From NCBI RefSeq assembly GCF_954871325.1, contig NC_088778.1:23297120-23361119 (forward strand): a DNA stretch of 64,000 nt, read 5' to 3'. Numbering within the stretch: the stretch's first letter is position 1; each line of letters starts with the position of its first letter. Of the stretch, positions 1 to 11,819 are shown one piece after another. A program made the position numbers and the translations under genes. A model generated the notes under the pieces. The model was not told the origin of the DNA and did no database searches. It saw only the letters and a program-made list of their open reading frames with translations. Source of the DNA: Gordionus sp. m RMFG-2023. Its lineage: Eukaryota; Nematomorpha; Gordioida; Chordodea; Parachordodidae.

Positions 1-46
1 AATAAAGATAATATTTCATTCGAAGGTTTGATATTAATGTTATTCA

Positions 47-210
47 TTAAGGACATCCTCTTAATGATTCTTGGTCCTTCAAGTTAGCATAAGCATACTG
101 GATAAAGATGTCATATCCATTCATAGCTTTGCCTTTGTTAGGTAAATAATCAGGTAAGGGTATTTTTTTTATAACATTCAAGTAATCCCTTTCTTCCCTA
201 TCATGTTTTT
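47..210 (-). CDS. Possible last exon of an unrecognised host gene
   Basis: A minus-strand reading frame stays open for 53 codons and ends in a stop at 47-49. Directly upstream is a splice-acceptor-like TTTTCTAG (intron side 211-218). The peptide is of normal complexity (for example DYLNVIKKIPLPDYLPNKG and GYDIFIQYAYANLKD) and resembles no transposase I know, which is why I list it. I do not recognise the family. A frame this long is uncommon by chance in such AT-rich DNA but not impossible. The upstream exons would have to lie in a region where I also see a weaker exon pair on the other strand (287-493), so at most one of the two is likely real. Confidence 0.3.
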
Positions 211-286
211 CTAGAAAATTAAATAAATCTTATTATTTATAAAAAAAAAAAAATTCCCAAAATCGGTGCTCCCTCTTTCGTTGCAG

Positions 287-493
287 ATTGTGTGAAATTA
301 ATATTTTGTCTATTTCCAAATCTCTGCAGCCACTTATAATTATAAAAAATTGTAGATATTTGTAAAATTTAGAACACCTCATCAAATGTTATGCTATAAA
401 TTATATCTTTTTCTAGCATGACAAGGCCATTCAGGCTGCAATTCATGCTCCGTATCTGTGCAAGCCAAATTAATAATGCTGCTTCTGTTTTCG
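287..493 (+). other. Weak candidate exon pair (287-361 and 417-493)
   Basis: Two short open segments are each bounded by consensus-like splice sites: TTGCAG before 287, GTAAAA after 361, TTCTAG before 417 and GTAAGC after 493. The 55-bp intron between them matches the short introns elsewhere in the window, and the phases agree (2 nt plus 1 nt). The second segment would read MTRPFRLQFMLRICASQI and onward. No family is recognised. It conflicts with the minus-strand candidate at 47-210, so confidence is low. Confidence 0.18.
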
Positions 494-1199
494 GTAAGCT
501 AATTTTTTAATTGTTGGTGGTTTATTAATAAGGTGATAATTTCGATTCTGTAAATTAAACTTTCTAATAACAATTAAAGCATAAAATAATAATTACCTCA
601 TACGTGATAATTAAGCGCCTAGCCTCAAATAAAAGAAAGACCCATAAGATTCAAGAATTTAAGGGATTGATAAATTCAAAAATGATTTTTTAAATTATTT
701 AGTGTTAATCTCCAATTCAAAAATTACAACTTGGCAATTTCCGATGAATATAGATTTAACGTATAAATGGAACTAAATTTTTCGCATTTAATAGATATTT
801 CGCAATTAACCGATTTGCATTTTAAAAATATATTTTAACATTATGTCATTTAGATTTTAACAAACTGGCGATTTGAAAATATTTGCACTTAAGCGACATG
901 TAAAGCGATTTTGACTTAAAAATTTTCTTAAAAAATGTGGAAAAAATATATTTTATTATATTAAAAAATTATTAAATTTTATAAATAATTTAAGCCTTCT
1001 CAAGTCAGATCATCCACCAAATTCCTTCATTTTTATTTTAAATTTTCATTGTAAAAATTTCAGTCAAGATGATTAATTTAATTCATATCAATCAAGATAT
1101 GTTAATATATATATATATTCAAATTCTGTATTATATATTTTTATATAGATTATTAGGTAAATTGTACATATTTCTTTAGATAAAGATGATTTAATTAGC
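494..1199. other. AT-rich stretch without a recognisable gene
   Basis: No coding signal is seen. At about 604-621 there is a 17-base match (GATAATTAAGCGCCTA and one flanking base) to the subterminal part of the hAT family at 32669-35980. It looks like a tiny relic of that family. Confidence 0.5.
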
Positions 1200-1644
1200 C
1201 CTGTCTTCTATGAATCATTTTTTACACCAAGAAAGAAAATTAAGGGTACTAAGTCTATACTATATAAAATTGTGACCCACTCAAATATTTCCTCAATTGT
1301 GGAATGAACATGGGCAATCTAGAAATTGTGCAGTCATTTATAAGGAAAAAATGGGAAGATATTTGATTAAACCGGTTATAACAAAATGGAACTCTTTTTT
1401 ATAACTCTAAATTAATGGTCTTATTAAAGAGAATGGCCAATTTGACGAATCTTTTGATAAATCCGAAAATTTTCAAATAATGACAAATCGTTCATAGATA
1501 TAATGTATGGTTAGTGTTATAGGATTTTATCTATGGCTCTTCGATTTTAGAACATTTGGGATATCTCTCTCCTACGATAACTATTATAATATTAAAACTT
1601 TAAAAAATTGCTTTATATAATTTCAATCAATCCTGCAAGACATA
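1200..1644 (+). pseudogene. Decayed remnant of an older hAT transposase, interrupted by the element at 1653
   Basis: Plus-strand translation gives short pieces typical of the middle of a hAT transposase, notably LIKPVITKWNSFL near 1360-1395, which corresponds to the family's conserved TRWNS(L/M) stretch. Stops and frame changes are frequent, so this is an old relic. The intact hAT at 1653-4391 splits it: similar decayed sequence resumes at about 4400-4640. The order of insertion is therefore relic first, intact-ended hAT later. I cannot see the relic's own ends. Confidence 0.4.
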
Positions 1645-1652
1645 GATAAAAC

Positions 1653-4391
1653 TAGGGCTGTGCCGATCCACATATTTTTCACCGATCCGATCCGATATTG
1701 GTTCAAAACCGATCCGATATTTATATTAATTTTTCACCACCCCTCTTTGAACCAAATGTAATTAATAAATCAATATTTTTTATGCATAAAAGATTTATGC
1801 ATAATTTAATTTTTTTATTTCAACAATAATTTTTAAAAAAATATATAATAATATATCCATTTTATGTTGGTTTATAAAATTGTATTATTTAATATATAAA
1901 ATTATAATATATTAGATTTTTTTTAATAAATATAAGAGCCTCTAGATTTTCAGGCAATAGGCTTCTACGATGAGGACTATCATTATCCCCTGCCGTACTG
2001 AAGGCAGACTCAGATGGGACACTTGTTGCTGGAGGAGCCAAAAATTTACGTGCAAGTGTTGATAAAGTTGGATATTTTACAGCATTAACTCTCCAATATT
2101 CAAGTGGATTCACTGGGGATATAATATCAATATCATCAATGTTATTCGAGTTTTCTAAATAAATAACACAAATATAAAATTAGCATTTATAAAATAGTGG
2201 GTTTCATACAAACCCAATCTTTTGTTGATTTTGAAAAATCACCCAAACAAATGGGCCAATCATAGCCCAACCAAGCAATATTTAAATTAATATGAAAAAT
2301 ATGTTGTTATTCTTTCTATATATAAAGATTCTTTTAAATATTCCTTGATTTCTATTAGGTATGGCAGGTCATCATTTACATTACTATCGATTTCATTTAT
2401 TACTAGTTTTTCTTTGATTTTCAATTTATAAGCATCCCTTAAATTAAATTTGCATTTTTTAATGTTATGTGGAAAATTTTTCTCATTGTCATTACCTAAG
2501 TTAACAATAAAATCTAAATTTATTTTAAAAAATATAAAACCTGGCGAATCTTTATTAGAAATTGGAAGTTGAACATTATCATCACCTTTAAAAAAAGACT
2601 CACATGCAGTCCTGAGCTTTCCTATGTATGATATGTTTTTTGCAAAAAGAAATCCTTATATCGAGGATCAAGTAATGTTGCGACAACATAATTGTCATCA
2701 TCATAAATATCAAAAAACCGAGTTGTTAATTGATTATTAGTGGTATTCTTCATAGTCTGCACACCTCTATCTGTGTCCCCATTAATTGTTAATTCACTTT
2801 TCAGAATTTCAACAAAGGGTATAACATTGCTAATTGAACATGATTCCGTACTTATTTCTTTTGTTACTCTCTGAATTGGTTCAAGAACATCAATTACCCT
2901 TTCTGCTAATTCCCAATCATATAATGAGAGATTTCCCAAATTAGCATTATCGATAATGAACAGCTGTACCGCCCTTTTTTGTTCTATCAATCTTTCGAGC
3001 ATATAATAGGTAGAATCCCAACGGGTGGGCACATCCTGGATTAATTTGTGCTGGGCTAGACTTAATCGAATTTGGATTTCTTTTAGACAATTTTGTTCAA
3101 TAGAAGAATGTTTAAAGTGTCCTACTATTTTTCTAACCCGGGCAAGCATGTCAATAATAGATCTCTGTGATAAAATTGCTGCCCGTGCAACCAATTGCAA
3201 ACTATGTGCAAAACACGAAACGCTTTGAAATTTCCCATTTTTCATGGCCAAAGTTATATTGGGTGCATTATCTCTAATGATTAGGTGTATTTTATTTTTC
3301 TTTATACCCCAATAATTAATAATTTCATCTAAAATTTGAGCAATATTTATTGCTGTATGCGACTCATTAAATGTTTTAACATTTAGAACTCTATTAATTT
3401 GTTGAAAATTTTGGTTTATATAGTGGCATGTTAATGAGATGTGAGAATCGCCATCTGAATTTCTAGTCCATATATCTACCGTATAGGATAAAAAAGAATC
3501 GTCAACCAAAATTTATTTACGAATTTTTTCGGAGAGTTTTTCATATATATCCGGAATAACTCCTTGCGAAAAATACTTTCTATTGGGAATTTTGACATAA
3601 ATGATGTAAAAGCCTTTTAAAGCCTATATCCTCCAAGATAGAAATCGGCTGGTGGTCACACGCTATCATTTCCCCTATAAATTTAGAAATTATTATTGAT
3701 TTAGGATCAGAATGTTTCCAAATATTAGTTTATTAAGAATGGCTGATATTGTTGGCTGACTTTCAGGGCTCTTTTTTTTAAAAAATTTCTAATATTTCTC
3801 GTTCTTTTTGTGTTAGCTCTTCGAATTCCTTTTGATGGCAACGCTTCAGATGTTTCCTAATGTTAGTTGTATTGAACGAATTTTTCAGTATTCCTCCCCG
3901 TGAAATTAGAATTCCGCAGATGACGCATTTTGCAAAATTACCTTCATCTTTATCAAAATATTTCCATAATTCAGAAACCATATTTAAAATAATTTTTATT
4001 TAAAGTATAAATAATAAAATTGGTGTTATTTTTTTAAAAAATTAAAAATAAATAAAACTTTGGGTGTTCCTTTCTATTTTTATAATAAAACTTGTAAAAT
4101 CTATTTAAAAAAATAAATAACATTTGCATTGTTTAAAAAAAAATTATTTATAAAATATTATTAATGTAAAATAGAAACTCGAAAAATTTATTTTTTTTTA
4201 AAATATTTAAAAAAAATTTTTTTTATTAAAAAATAATAATTCAAAGTTTCATTACTCAAAAGTTTTATAAGAATTGCATTTTTAGTAAAAGGATCGGATC
4301 GGGTTTTTTTACAGGTATCGGGCCGATCCGATATTTTTGAAAAACGCCAAATACCGGGACCGATCCGATATATAATATCGGCACAGCCCTA
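1653..4391 (-). mobile_element. hAT element, TAGGGCTGTGCCGAT family, with 8-bp target duplication
   Basis: The ends are inverted repeats: TAGGGCTGTGCCGAT at 1653 and ATCGGCACAGCCCTA ending at 4391. They are flanked by a perfect 8-bp duplication GATAAAAC (1645-1652 and 4392-4399), which is diagnostic of hAT. Just inside both ends are GC-richer islands of the repeated word GATCCGATC or its variants (about 1665-1725 and 4290-4375), probably transposase-binding sites. The 2.7-kb body holds a minus-strand transposase in three recognisable blocks. The perfect duplication and clean ends suggest a fairly recent insertion, although the gene is no longer one open frame. Confidence 0.93.
1889..3981 (-). 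pseudogene. hAT transposase, BED zinc-finger type, broken
   Basis: Three minus-strand blocks read in order. (1) 3778-3981 is an N-terminal BED zinc finger: SELWKYFDKDE, then CVICG, then a spaced H-x(4)-C ending (HLKRCHQ). (2) 2622-3509 is the RNase-H-like catalytic core: FLSYTVDIWT carries the first acidic residue and LIIRDNAPNI the second, followed by CFAHSLQLV and DVPTRWDSTYYML. (3) 1889-2113 is the C-terminal dimerisation region: FLAPPATSVPSESAFSTAG, then NLEALIFIKKN. The order matches ZBED1/ZBED4-like hAT transposases. Between blocks 1 and 2 the frame changes and a stop precedes the core; between blocks 2 and 3 about 500 bp is not clearly coding. It is probably inactive unless some gaps are introns. 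Confidence 0.88.
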
Positions 4392-4399
4392 GATAAAAC

Positions 4400-5815
4400 A
4401 TAAAAGGTATACAGGTGAAATATTATTTACTATTTATATTTTGATCTGATTTATTTTAAATAATTCGAACACATCCATAAAGATGAATATATAATGCACC
4501 ATGGATTGGCCCTAGATAAAATTATAGGTCAACGAAGGTAGAAAACTTGAACTACCTACATTTTCTGATAAAAATAATTTTAATGAGGATCTGAATGAAT
4601 ATTCTTTTGAAGATGATCTATTAAGTTTTTTTAAAATGATTCTTCTTTAATTTTAATAAATTTCCCAAATTAAAATTTTTATTTATTAAATATAATACAA
4701 CCCACGATCTTCTGCGCCAGTTGAACGTGCTTAGCACGGCGAAAGATGTGTTGAGGACTCTATTGTTTTCTGATCAAAATTTTGAGAATAAATTGTTAAA
4801 AATAAAGAAAAAGTTATAAAAATATCTTATCTTATAATATATTATTTTGTATAATTTTATTTATATTATATATAGGGAAAAAAATTATTATAAAAAGATC
4901 TCATTTTATAATACATTATTTTTGTATATTTTATTTATAATTTTTCAAGTAAAGCGTAACTTTCTAAATAGCCAGTAACGTGCGTTTCTTTTTTTAAAAG
5001 GTAACGATTAACATTAACGCGTTTCTTTTTTTGATGTAAAGAGTAATGCGTTTTTTTTTTGAAATAACGTTTACAGCACTATTTAACAAATTAATACATG
5101 ACCAAATATGTAAAAAATCAACTATAAAAATAAAAGTTAATTAAATAAATCATTGAATTTCATGATTATTAATAAATTCTCTGAATTTTTATTTCTTCCA
5201 ATGGATGTTATTTATAAATAACATATTTAATATATTCAAAAAGTTTAGGTTAAAATTTTGCAAAGAACCTGAATAGGTCACATTTTTTACTTATTAAATC
5301 ATTTATCATTTTGCCGCATTTCAAGTTAATTAAAAAGATGAACAATGAACTAGACTCGACCACAATCACAAATCGTTTTAAATTGGCGATAAAAAAATAA
5401 AATTGAAAATTATGAGCATTTTAATAATCTCTTTAATTCCTCTTGGAAATCTAATCTCTATTCCTGGAAGGAAAAAAAACATAAATTACTATATTTAAAA
5501 AAATAAATATAGATCAAATTGCATAGAAGATTATGTGCATAATTTTATCGAATTTTGAAACTCTCCACTTTCTAACATTACATCTAATTCATCGAAACCA
5601 AATAAGATTCATGACTAATTTGTGACAACTCCACAACATTCACGAGATCAGTAAAATAAAAATTATGGTAAAAATAAATTAAAAATAATTAAGCAAGACG
5701 CGTCATAAAATGAGATATCTCATTATCTGGAATAAACCTTGATAATTACGTGTTATAATTCTTAATAGAAACCTAGTTTTAGAGTATCCCTTAAATACTA
5801 CCTTTAAATATTACG
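4400..5815. other. Gene-free AT-rich DNA
   Basis: 4400-4640 continues the older hAT relic described at 1200. Near 4970-5060 a CGTTTCTTTTTTT-like word recurs three times about 35-50 bp apart, next to GTAACG words. This may be a decayed subterminal repeat. I see no gene. Confidence 0.5.
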
Positions 5816-5823
5816 ACTTGACA

Positions 5824-6145
5824 CAGTGGCGTAGCTAGAAATTTTCCTTAGAGGGGGTCCATACATATAAAAGCTGGGGGCTTCGCCCCCCAATATATAA
5901 TAAATATATTTTTTAAATGCATCAATAATATGTTATTATAATTTAGTAGATAATTCTCAATAACTTTATAATAATACTATCCAGAATAATTTCAATAGTA
6001 ATATAATATCCTTCCACAAACATCAAAACCAGAAAAATATAATTCATATAAAATCACTTTTAAGTCTATTGAACGTATAATCTCAAAAAAAAATTTGCTC
6101 TGGGAGGGGTCCAAACCCGAAAACCACCCCCGTAGCTACGCCACT
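5824..6145. mobile_element. hAT MITE, CAGTGGCGTAGC family, copy 1 (322 bp)
   Basis: Inverted ends CAGTGGCGTAGCTA and TAGCTACGCCACTG are flanked by a perfect 8-bp duplication ACTTGACA (5816-5823 and 6146-6153). There is no coding capacity. Two related copies lie at 15238-15642 (opposite orientation) and 31863-32179. This is a non-autonomous hAT derivative. Confidence 0.95.
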
Positions 6146-6501
6146 GACTTGACAAAAAGTATAGTTTATTCTCAAGAAAATAGATATTATCTTAAAAGAG
6201 GATAAATTGTTTAAATGTATAGAATCTGATGTCTAAACGTCATAAGAAAGAAAAATCAAAATAACGACGGGAATATTATTCAAACTTGTGTTGTATAGGT
6301 TTAAAATTCCTTTGCCGAAAATTTTTTTAAAAAAAGTCTAATATATATGGGGACATGAAAATTTTACTAAGTAAATAAACCCATATATAGTTTAATATAT
6401 AAAAAAAAATTCTATTATGATATCCTTCTGACTTAAATTAAAACAACCATCTTTTTATTTTACAATAACATAATACAATAAGTCAATTTTAAAGAAAAGG
6501 T

Positions 6502-6794
6502 TCATTTAGGAAATAGTGTTGCAAAGGTTAAATATCCAGTATGACTTGTAAATTTTGGTAGTCTGGATAAAACAGAATAGTTTAAATCAGAAGTATCATT
6601 TTTCTCGTGTAAAGCTTGATTATCCCCATCTGTCATTTTATTTGTTTTTAAATCTGGTAAGATTATTTCTTTGAAGTTATATGGAATTGCCATACATTCC
6701 ACTGTTTTGATATGACAAAAATTATTTGATTTTAAGGCTTCAACACTTCTTTGAACTTGTTCTATACAAGGAGAAAAGGATACTATTCTTCCTC
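6502..6794 (-). CDS. TRMT61A: tRNA (adenine(58)-N1)-methyltransferase catalytic subunit, exon 2 (C-terminal)
   Basis: This is the second and last exon of the gene whose first exon is 12768-13452. The acceptor is TATTAG (intron 6795-12767) and the reading frame joins exactly: the last G of exon 1 plus GA gives Gly, producing KIFRYGGRIVSFSPCIEQVQ. That peptide is the family's conserved GGR(L/F)CSFSPCIEQVQ stretch following the catalytic domain. The exon ends in HTGYLTFATLFPK and a TGA at 6502-6504, matching the conserved HTGYLTFAT end of animal TRMT61A. The region between, about residues 270-310, is variable in the family. The exon alone could be mistaken for an orphan ORF of 66 codons. Confidence 0.95.
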
Positions 6795-6998
6795 CTAATA
6801 TTAAAATATAAATTTATCGAATTAACATTTAAATATCAGAGGAGTATAAGATATTGCCAATACTGATAATTACTGATACCACAATTTTCAAATTTTGTTT
6901 TAATTTGTGGTCCCCAATTTCCTTATTGGGATAATACATCAGCAGCAACACTAGCTTCTTTTTCTAATTGAACAAACCTCATTTAGCCGCCTTTTAAG

Positions 6999-7075
6999 TA
7001 GTGTTGTTAAACGGCTCGTTTTAAGCCGATTTCTAAAAACGGATACCAATATTTTAGTCAGAAAAATATTGCCTA
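6999..7075. mobile_element. Half copy of the TAGTGTTGTTAAACGG hAT MITE
   Basis: It begins TAGTGTTGTTAAACGGCTCG and continues through AAGCCGATTT and CAGAAAAATATTG as in the fuller copies at 54195-54414 and 58690-58905. The matching inverted end is not found, so the right part has been lost or is highly diverged. Confidence 0.7.
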
Positions 7076-7310
7076 ACCCTAGAGATTTCGCTAATAGATG
7101 TCGAGACTAGCGCCGTAGGGGGGGGAGGTCCTCACCTCACATACCCTTTTATTTATATTCATTGATTTATATTTTATACATGCATTGGATTTTTTATAAT
7201 AATAAATTTACAATCTGGCTAAAATTAAATTTAGAAAATATTATTAATTTATTTATCTTAGTATTTATGATTTTTTCACAATTAACTAATTTACAAAATT
7301 TTTTACCAAG

Positions 7311-7618
7311 TAGTGATCTGAATCTGTCCTGATTTTTTAAGCCCAGCCCGAAATTTCTTAAAATAAATTTGACCTGCCCAGCCCAATCAAATTTTTTTTG
7401 TCCCGAAAAGCCCGACCCGAAATAAAAATATCTGCCTTCCAGGTCTGGACTGAATTTATTTAAATAGAGAAAATTAAAAAATAATAAGGCCGTGTTTCTT
7501 GCAAGAATTTTAAAATATATCAAATTATTTGTCAAAATGTAATACCATATTTAAAAAATAGACCCAGCCCACCCTGAAACCCTTCGGACTAGGCGGGGCC
7601 ATGATTTGCAGATTTCTA
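7311..7618. mobile_element. Diverged hAT MITE with CCCGACCCG words
   Basis: The ends TAGTGATCTGAATC and GATTTGCAGATTTCTA match the MITE at 57094-57537 (TAGTGATCTGCATC and TTTGCAGATCTCTA). Inside are islands of CAGCCC, CCCGAAA and CCCGACCCGAAA words. The flanks do not show a clear 8-bp duplication, which fits an older copy. Confidence 0.7.
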
Positions 7619-8369
7619 ATCAATATAATTGAATAGACTAAAAACCGACTTATTAAGCTCAATCTACAGGCGTGTAACGAAGAAAATTAATTAGGCATTG
7701 AAGCGCGTGTTAATTTATTACTGCTCTTCAAAGTTAAATGTATATTTTCAATAAAAACCCCAAGCTAAAGAGATAGTTTTTCCTTTTAAAAATAGATATA
7801 AAAATTGGCTCAGATGGTTAAAACTGCAATTACCCAAGGTTAGCCCCATAAAATTAAAAATATTTATATTCTCGAACAGATACCTCATAGTAGAGGTGGG
7901 CGCGGGCCGTGAAATTATGCATGACTCATTGTGTCATGATGGGTCACGGCGTGAGTGTGAAATTTAATATTATTAAGTGTGACTGAGCGTGATGGGCCTT
8001 CCCAAAATTTTTCCCCGGCGTGATCGGGCGTGATTTCTCGTGAATCACGAAAATTTAATATTTAAAATTGTTTTTTTTTATAAACATAAATTTGCACTAA
8101 TTATAATATATATTTTCTTATTTAAGTTGTTTTTTAAAAAGAATAATTTTTGACAACAATCTTCCGCATTTTATAAACAACATCCGGTATCATGCCGCAA
8201 GTTCTACTTTTTTTTATGTTTAGGTGTTTTGTCATGAGACTTTTTGCTAAATTTCGCTTAAACTTTAAAATTTATATGTTCAATAAATGTGCCTTAAAAA
8301 AATTATTATAGTCAGACAATATATAAGTTTAAAAGACAAATCAAAAGCAATTTTACAAAAAAGTCAGTT

Positions 8370-9751
8370 ATATTTTATTTGTAAAGATCTTCGACCTTTA
8401 AATGCAACATAAAGTGAAGGATTTTACAAGCTAGGCCAAGAGTTAATAAATGGTGGTGTTACATATGGGCAACATAATATAAAAGATATACTTGTGAGCT
8501 AAAATAACTCTCATGAATACTATAGCCCTAAAAATATACGATGAAATTAAAATGAAGATTAAAAGCATCGTCAAAAACCACCGATTTTTGGATGGATGAC
8601 TATAAAAATCGAAGTTTTTAACCATTTCAGGACATTATCAATAAGGATTTTGAATTAAAAACATTTGTTTTATCCACAAGGGAAAACAGGCGTCAATAAT
8701 AAAAGTATAGTAATTCAATTTTAGAAGAATACACAGAAGTAGAAAATTATTTAAATAAATGTATAGTTGTGATTGAAAACGGAGCAAACCTTAATGCATT
8801 GAAATATGACGAAAGGATATCATTTTGACAATTGTTAACTGAAATAGCCTTAAATATAAATGGTGTAAAAGAAAATAGTGCATTTCAAACAATCTAGAGC
8901 AAATAGCAAACCAAGCCACACCCTAATATGTAATAACGAGGTGGAACTCTGTATATCATGATACAGAGTTCCTTAAAATCATATTATGAAATAAAGGAGT
9001 ACTTGCTTAGCAAGCAGGAATTAAATAGATTAGCCACAATTGGTATCAACATTATACACAAGTTAGATAAATTTTTATCAATATATAAATAATGCTCAGA
9101 TAATCTGAGTGCAGATGCTAATCCCACAATAAATGAAGTTTATCTATGGAAATTAGTAAAATTTTCTCAACCTTCTAAGGGTGATACAATAATAATCAAA
9201 ACCGTAATAAACGACAAGATTTTTTGTAAAAGAAAGATTTATTATGAAGCCAATACATAAGATAGGCTTAATTCTAAATCTGAATTTCAAAAGCCTTAAA
9301 TTTTTAATAAAAAAGAAAAAAAAGAAATTATAAACAACCTAAAAAAGCTAAATGATATAAAATTAGATGTGCATAAGTCAATGCCAACTATCATTTATAA
9401 CTTTCCTAATTCATCCTACAATCATAAAAATCGCATATTCTAAATGAAACATTTAGAGAATTTCTAGATGATTCTGATGAAGCATTAACATCTACCAATG
9501 AAAGCTGTAAAGATGAACTTAAAAGATTCATAAGACAAATAATAATGACAATATTTTGAAGTTTTGGAAGCAAGAATTTTCATTTTCTTTTTGGAGAAAA
9601 TTAGTGAGTAAAATTTGATATGTCAACCCCAGCAAGTATGGCTTCAAGTAAAAGGCTATTTTCTGTAGCCAATCGCTTATTAGAGGAAAGGCGTATACAA
9701 TTGAAAAAAAACATGGACATTTTTCTTCCAAATAAAAATTTCGATTTATAA
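8370..9751 (+). pseudogene. hAT transposase, heavily decayed
   Basis: Plus-strand translation in shifting frames gives hAT landmarks in order: CKDLRPLNAT and YKLGQELINGGVTYGQH near 8380-8470 (N-terminal part), NHRFWMDDYKN near 8575 (start of the catalytic fold), IVVIENGANLNALK near 8770, and STPASMASSKRLFSVANRLLEERRIQLKKNMD near 9620-9715, which I quote only as start and end of the conserved C-terminal dimerisation block (MASSKRLFSVANRLL). Many stops and frame changes are present, so it cannot encode a working protein. Confidence 0.8.
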
Positions 9752-9776
9752 ATTGTATTTATTTTTTATTATTAAA

Positions 9777-11819
9777 CCCTGTATTGCATACTGTGTATCT
9801 CATTCCACATACTACAAATTGTATAATAAATATCTTATAAATAAATTTTAAATCAATTGCATGGTGTGTATTTGAAGCCATATTCTATATCTTCGATTGG
9901 AATTTTAATTTGGGCCACGTGATCTATTATTTATTTTTAATTTCGCATTTTAATAAACCCTATTTTTAAAAATGGCTATTTTTTTATAAAATTTTTCTTC
10001 TCAATTTTCTACCCATCGGAAAAGGAAAAATAATATATTTGACAAATTCCAAAACATTAAAATTAGATGAATAAAAGGGAAAAATAAATGTTATGAAATT
10101 ATTTTATATATATTTATTATTTTTGATAATTATATTTTGTAAAAATCATACGTGGTTTTAAAGACACATTATGCAAATAAGGTATTTTATTTGAGTTTTA
10201 TATTTTTAGAATTATGAATTGTGGTGACATACCTAATGATAGTGAAGATTCAAATTTAAGTGAAACGTCTGATGATGAGTTTCTATCAACACAAAATAAT
10301 GATTTAGGTATATTTAAAATTTATGCTCTTATATAATCTATAAATATATAGATTTCAATGAGACAGATGATTCGGAAGAAAAAGAAAATATCAATAATAA
10401 AAAAGAAAACACTAGGAGAAAAATAGTTTAGAATTCCACTTGGAAGTGAAGGCCATGACCCACTACATAAAATTAGACCCCTAATAACTCTAACCAATAA
10501 CATACTAAAATCTTTATCGATAAACGAAAACATTTGCGTAGATGAGCAAATTATTCCATACAAAGGGATAAGCAGGTTGAAACAATATAACCCTCAAAAG
10601 CCCAAAAAATGGGGCTATAAAGTATTTCTACTATGCAGAGATGATGGCCTTCTGCATAGTTTTGAAATATATTCTGGGAAAATACTAGCAGCGGAAGGAT
10701 TATCTGATGTATATACCGCAGCAAATTAATTATAAATTATTTTTTGATAACTGGTTTTGTTCCCCAAATTTGCTAGTCGTACTCGCTCAAAGAGGGATAT
10801 TTTGCGCGGCCATGGTCAGAGGTAATCGACTTCCAAATATAAACTTCCCAACAGATAAGGAGTTAAAAAAAAAGGCGAGAATTTTTTGTTTCAAAAAAAA
10901 ACAATAATAAACGGAGTGGAGCTAAATTCAGTGAAGTGGCACGACAATCGTGCTGTGACTTTATTAAGCACTTTTGTAGGTGCACATCCTCTAATAGACT
11001 GAGAGATATGGAAAAAAAAGGGAAAAATCTTGATAAAATGTCCAAATATTGTTAAATTATATAATAAATCAATGGGAGGTGTAGATCTCATGGATTCTTC
11101 ACTTTCCTATATAGAATTCATACGAAATCAAGAAAATAGTACCATAGAATTTTATTTCATATGTTTGACATGTTACTTATAAATTCATGGTTGCTATATA
11201 AACGTGATTGTAATAGTTTATCAATAGCATGCAAGGATCGATTAAGTTTGTACAATTTCAAAATTTCAGTGGCGGAAGTCCTTTGCAAATATGGCAAATG
11301 CACTTCAAACAATATACCAAAACGAAAATCAGTTCAAACTGGTTATCGGGAAATATGTAAAAAAGGACCAGCTCAATATTTACCACTTGAAGAGGTTAGG
11401 AAAGACCTCACGGCTCATTGGCCAAAATATAATGATAAGAAGGGTAGATGTAAAATGCCAGGATGCTTATTTATAAGAAAAGTATCTTGCAAAAAATGTG
11501 GTGTATATTTATGTTTTATGCCCACAAATAATTGTTTTATAGATTTTTATGAAAATTAAAATGTTTAAACCTTTAATATTTGTTGTATTTAAATAAAATT
11601 TTATATAGTTTAAAGTACAATAAAAATTATTGTGGAAATAATTGAAATTTGTATCCTTAATTGCATAATGTGTATTTAAATCCACATACCGTTCATCTTC
11701 TAAGAAATTTAGAATTTTTTTAAAAAAAGTGAGCCATGAGATTATCAATAGTATCTAGAGAAATAAAAAATCTAGTTTGCCAAAAAAAATTATTCTAACA
11801 TATTACATGCAATACAGGG
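9777..11819 (+). mobile_element. piggyBac element nested in a hAT
   Basis: The ends CCCTGTATTGCAT and ATGCAATACAGGG are inverted repeats. TTAA follows directly on the right (11820-11823) and lies one base away on the left (9772-9775). TTAA is the piggyBac target. A second short word, TTGCAT.(A/G)TGTGTAT, recurs near each end (about 9857 and 11662), resembling piggyBac internal repeats. The body codes for a piggyBac transposase on the plus strand. It inserted into the 3' part of the older hAT. Confidence 0.93.
10215..11559 (+). pseudogene. piggyBac transposase (PGBD-like), broken
   Basis: An acidic N-terminus starts at MNCGDIPNDSEDSNLSETSD (10215). A possible small intron follows at about 10309-10351. 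The catalytic region shows ENICVDEQIIPYKG with the first Asp, WGYKVFLLCRDDGLLHSFEI, YKLFFDNWFCSPN with the second Asp, and YNKSMGGVDLMDS with the third Asp. The piece at 11161-11559 has NSWLLYKRDC and ends in a cysteine-rich zinc-binding tail, CKMPGCLFIRKVSCKKCGV. All three catalytic Asp contexts are visible, but stops and frame shifts separate the blocks (for example a stop after VYTAAN near 10727). It is a recent-looking but defective copy. Confidence 0.92.

Noticed and set aside
6502-6702. Independent small ORF of 66 codons
   Set aside because: It is the C-terminal exon of TRMT61A; the upstream part of the exon to 6794 has the family's SFSPCIEQVQ motif.
7194-7535. Minus-strand ORF of 113 codons
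   Set aside because: It overlaps a MITE with CCCGAAA words, has a low-complexity F/N/K-rich peptide and no family resemblance.
9528-9731. Minus-strand ORF of 67 codons
   Set aside because: It is the antisense of the hAT dimerisation block (MASSKRLFSVANRLL on the plus strand).
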